From: Treponema sp.
GTDB taxonomy: Bacteria > Spirochaetota > Spirochaetia > Treponematales > Treponemataceae
Direction of reading: 5' to 3'
Assembly (NCBI GenBank): GCA_016290335.1
Contig: JAEETM010000040.1
Location: forward strand, 1-34,537
DNA length: 34,537 nucleotides
The notes under the pieces are model-generated. The model saw only the letters and a list, made by a program, of their open reading frames with translations, made no database searches and was not told where the DNA came from. The position numbers were made by a program, and so were the translations under genes. Positions 32,721-34,537 of the stretch are shown piece after piece; the first letter of the stretch is position 1; each line of letters opens with the position of its first letter.

Positions 32721-33242
32721 TTATCCTAACATTGTGCCTTCGATTTCGCTGAACAGGGCTTCGTAGAGAGTGGCCTTATCGTTATTTGTTTTGCGGACTG
32801 TCTGCGACATTCTTCTGGCAAGATGAAGAAGTACACGGTAACCTAAAAGTGGCTCCTGGTCGCAAACTGCAAGAAACTTTTTGCTTGAAAGTGTGATGCA
32901 GCTGCAATCGTTCAAGGCTTTTACGGTAGCTGTGCGGGCATCGTCACTGATAAGGGCAGTTTCTCCAAAAAAGATGTTCTGCTCGGCTTTCAGATTTGCG
33001 AGGGCGATTGTATCTCCGGCCGGGGTCTGGCGTTCAATTTTTACCGCTCCTGTATAGAGGATATAAAACAAATCGCCGTAATCGCCTTCCTTTATAATTA
33101 CTTCGCCTTTCTTAAACTTTTTGATTATCATATTTTCGTAGACAATCTTAAGTATGCGCTTGTCGTTTTCATCATTGATGTTAAAATCCGAAAACAATTC
33201 AATGTTTACAAGCTTAGGCAAAACCTTTTCAAACTCATCCAT
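32721..33242 (-). CDS. Stand-alone cyclic-nucleotide-binding-domain protein
   Basis: This 173-aa protein has one CNB domain (about residues 15-135). The phosphate-binding cassette is FGETALISDDARTATV, with the conserved Glu and Arg that bind cyclic nucleotide ribose and phosphate. No C-terminal HTH is present, only a helical tail. It may be a cAMP or c-di-nucleotide sensor acting on a neighbour. GGAG precedes the ATG. It lies between the channel and the transporter genes. Confidence 0.85.
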   Translation of the reverse strand: MDEFEKVLPKLVNIELFSDFNINDENDKRILKIVYENMIIKKFKKGEVIIKEGDYGDLFYILYTGAVKIERQTPAGDTIALANLKAEQNIFFGETALISDDARTATVKALNDCSCITLSSKKFLAVCDQEPLLGYRVLLHLARRMSQTVRKTNNDKATLYEALFSEIEGTMLG

Positions 33243-33284
33243 AAAAACTCCAAATAGATTTCCGGGTCAAGCCCGAAAATGACA

Positions 33285-34490
33285 CTAATATACGAAAATC
33301 GCCTTTGTGTTCTTTTGAATCACAAAATCGGGCGACGGTACAAGAACAGGCTCGTTGCTCTTAAGCAGCTTTACCTTCTTCAAATCATCAACTATCTTCT
33401 TTACATCAGGATTTTTCTGAGCCTCACGCAAGGCATCTTTTCTTCGCTGATGGAAGTTACCGGTATTCAAAAGTAAGCCAATCAGCACACCCTTCTTTTT
33501 AAGCGACTGCTTAAAATCGGCATAGGTTTTGCCAATAAAGCTTTCGGGAATATCTTCTATAATAATTCCGCTGGAAGCATCTTCGCCAATCAAAGCGCGG
33601 ATTACGTTACTGTAGCCCATTCCACTGGAAGCTGTTGCAAGAAGACTGTGCTCATAATCTGTAGTAAGGATGATTTCGTCACAATGGGCCATCTGCAGAT
33701 GACGTTCAAACTTTGAATCCATAAGCTCGGCTGCAATGTACAAATCCGGGTTCAGGCTTTCCATTGTAAGAACGGCAAGAACTGTTCGGGAATCAACTTC
33801 CAGGTCTGAATAATTCTTGGAACGGTCGGAAATTACAAGGGCACGAATAGCGTTATCAATTTCTGCCCGGTGCAAAACATTTTCATCTGTAAAATCACCG
33901 GAAATATAATTAAGTTCCTTAAAACGAAGCTTTGAACGAAGCTGCTCAATCTGTCCATCCGGAGCATCGTTCACAAGTACAATCATATCAGGTGTAATGT
34001 CGGGGTTGGAGTTTAAAACACTGTCAAGAATCTTATCAAAACCAGGCCGCCAGCCGCATAGCAAAAAATGTCCTTTCATACTCTTTAACTTCTTCAATCC
34101 TTTATCTTTTTTTATCTGCATATCCATAAACGTGGACGCAATTTTACCGGTAATAACACTAAGAAGCAGCATACCCAGAATGAGCAGGATAAGCGCCGAA
34201 AGTCTTCCAGGAATAGACTTTACACAATAATCAAAATAACCCGCAATTACTGTTACAAGCGTGAACCAGACTGAATCAAAAAAAGTTTGAATGCCGCTTT
34301 CTGTCTGAGTTTCCGACTTGAAGACCATAACTGTGGCAATCGCAAGGATGATGACGATGCAGATATACGCATAGGTCATCGGATTTTTGAGAGCATATCT
34401 TATGTGCCGTGCAATTTTCTTGCCTGTGGATTTTTTAACGGCAAGCTTTTTTCCGGCAAACTTTTTTCCAGCTACTTTGTTTGAACTCAT
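33285..34490 (-). CDS. Two-TM potassium-channel-like protein with RCK/TrkA domains
   Basis: This 401-aa protein has a basic N-terminal stretch, TM1 (about 39-57), a pore helix and filter region (71-88), TM2 (98-118) and a C-terminal RCK module. The RCK module starts HFLLCGWRPG (Rossmann fold) and has a second regulatory part (about 290-401). The filter reads TVIAGYFD (80-87) instead of TVGYGD. The start has no good ribosome site. It heads the minus-strand run of five genes. A 42-bp gap to the next gene contains a small CGGG/CCCG hairpin. Confidence 0.8.
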   Translation of the reverse strand: MSSNKVAGKKFAGKKLAVKKSTGKKIARHIRYALKNPMTYAYICIVIILAIATVMVFKSETQTESGIQTFFDSVWFTLVTVIAGYFDYCVKSIPGRLSALILLILGMLLLSVITGKIASTFMDMQIKKDKGLKKLKSMKGHFLLCGWRPGFDKILDSVLNSNPDITPDMIVLVNDAPDGQIEQLRSKLRFKELNYISGDFTDENVLHRAEIDNAIRALVISDRSKNYSDLEVDSRTVLAVLTMESLNPDLYIAAELMDSKFERHLQMAHCDEIILTTDYEHSLLATASSGMGYSNVIRALIGEDASSGIIIEDIPESFIGKTYADFKQSLKKKGVLIGLLLNTGNFHQRRKDALREAQKNPDVKKIVDDLKKVKLLKSNEPVLVPSPDFVIQKNTKAIFVY

Positions 34491-34537
34491 ATTCTATAAA
34501 TATAACATAAATTGGGTGACACTTCTATAGCACATGT

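Noticed and set aside
1..34537. CRISPR arrays, rRNA genes, prophage or transposase genes
   Set aside because: No regularly spaced short repeats, rRNA segments or recombinase-type proteins were seen anywhere in the window.

Overview
The window looks like chromosome from a host-associated spirochete, most likely a Treponema of the gut, rumen or oral type. This is inferred from lipoproteins with relaxed spirochaetal lipoboxes, an HflK/HflC pair, a Na+-pumping oxaloacetate decarboxylase, a 570-aa protein resembling a Treponema-specific family, and a housekeeping set read against AT-rich accessory blocks. The species cannot be fixed from the sequence alone. No gene-free stretch exceeds 300 bases. 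The longest (21533-21827) holds a tRNA promoter and a 211-bp palindromic element.

Region 1 (1-5.3 kb, minus strand) is metabolic: the 5' part of oadA and complete oadG behind a good promoter and a terminator-like leader hairpin, then ilvD, preceded by a cytoplasmic leucine-rich-repeat protein in the same transcription unit.

Region 2 (5.4-13.7 kb) is an AT-rich accessory island lying between two branched-chain amino-acid genes, ilvD and leuB. It is flanked by two 203-bp direct repeats (197/203 identical) that each encode the same 58-aa protein. Five of the six differences between copies are synonymous. Copy A follows a GNAT acetyltransferase gene, with the relic of a membrane-HTH gene upstream. 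Copy B follows an intact membrane-HTH gene and keeps only the last 15 codons of the acetyltransferase gene. The two loci look like reciprocally decayed copies of one unit. Between them, on the minus strand, is a possible export/proteolysis operon: a 784-aa lipoprotein, a small lipoprotein, an omptin-like outer-membrane aspartic protease with the catalytic residues in place, and two tandem retropepsin-like proteases with two DTG motifs each. A divergent control region (11.94-12.09 kb) has a perfect 8+8 palindrome, an extra half-site 20 bp away and a second long inverted repeat.

Region 3 (13.7-22.3 kb) is core: leuB, a DUF4230-like membrane protein (possibly leaderless) divergent from hflK-hflC, a membrane-anchored pseudokinase-like protein, a convergent 570-aa protein, tRNA-Glu(CUC) and tRNA-Gln(CUG) each with its own terminator, the palindromic element, and a small CBM48 protein with a histone-like Lys/Ala/Pro tail.

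Region 4 (22.3-27.7 kb) is a second AT-rich accessory block. An XRE-HTH plus TPR regulator of the Rgg/PlcR (RRNPP-like) architecture is divergent from a 75-aa exported peptide, with an inverted repeat between them. The peptide is followed by a zinc-metallopeptidase lipoprotein, two tandem paralogous lipoproteins and a small beta-barrel protein. This is a candidate peptide-responsive surface-proteolysis module. A decayed DUF4143-type fragment closes the block.

Region 5 (27.7-34.5 kb, minus strand) is a tight five-gene run: a two-TM potassium-channel-like protein with an atypical filter and RCK domains, a stand-alone cyclic-nucleotide-binding protein, an ArsB/NhaD-type ion transporter, rsgA and mutS2.
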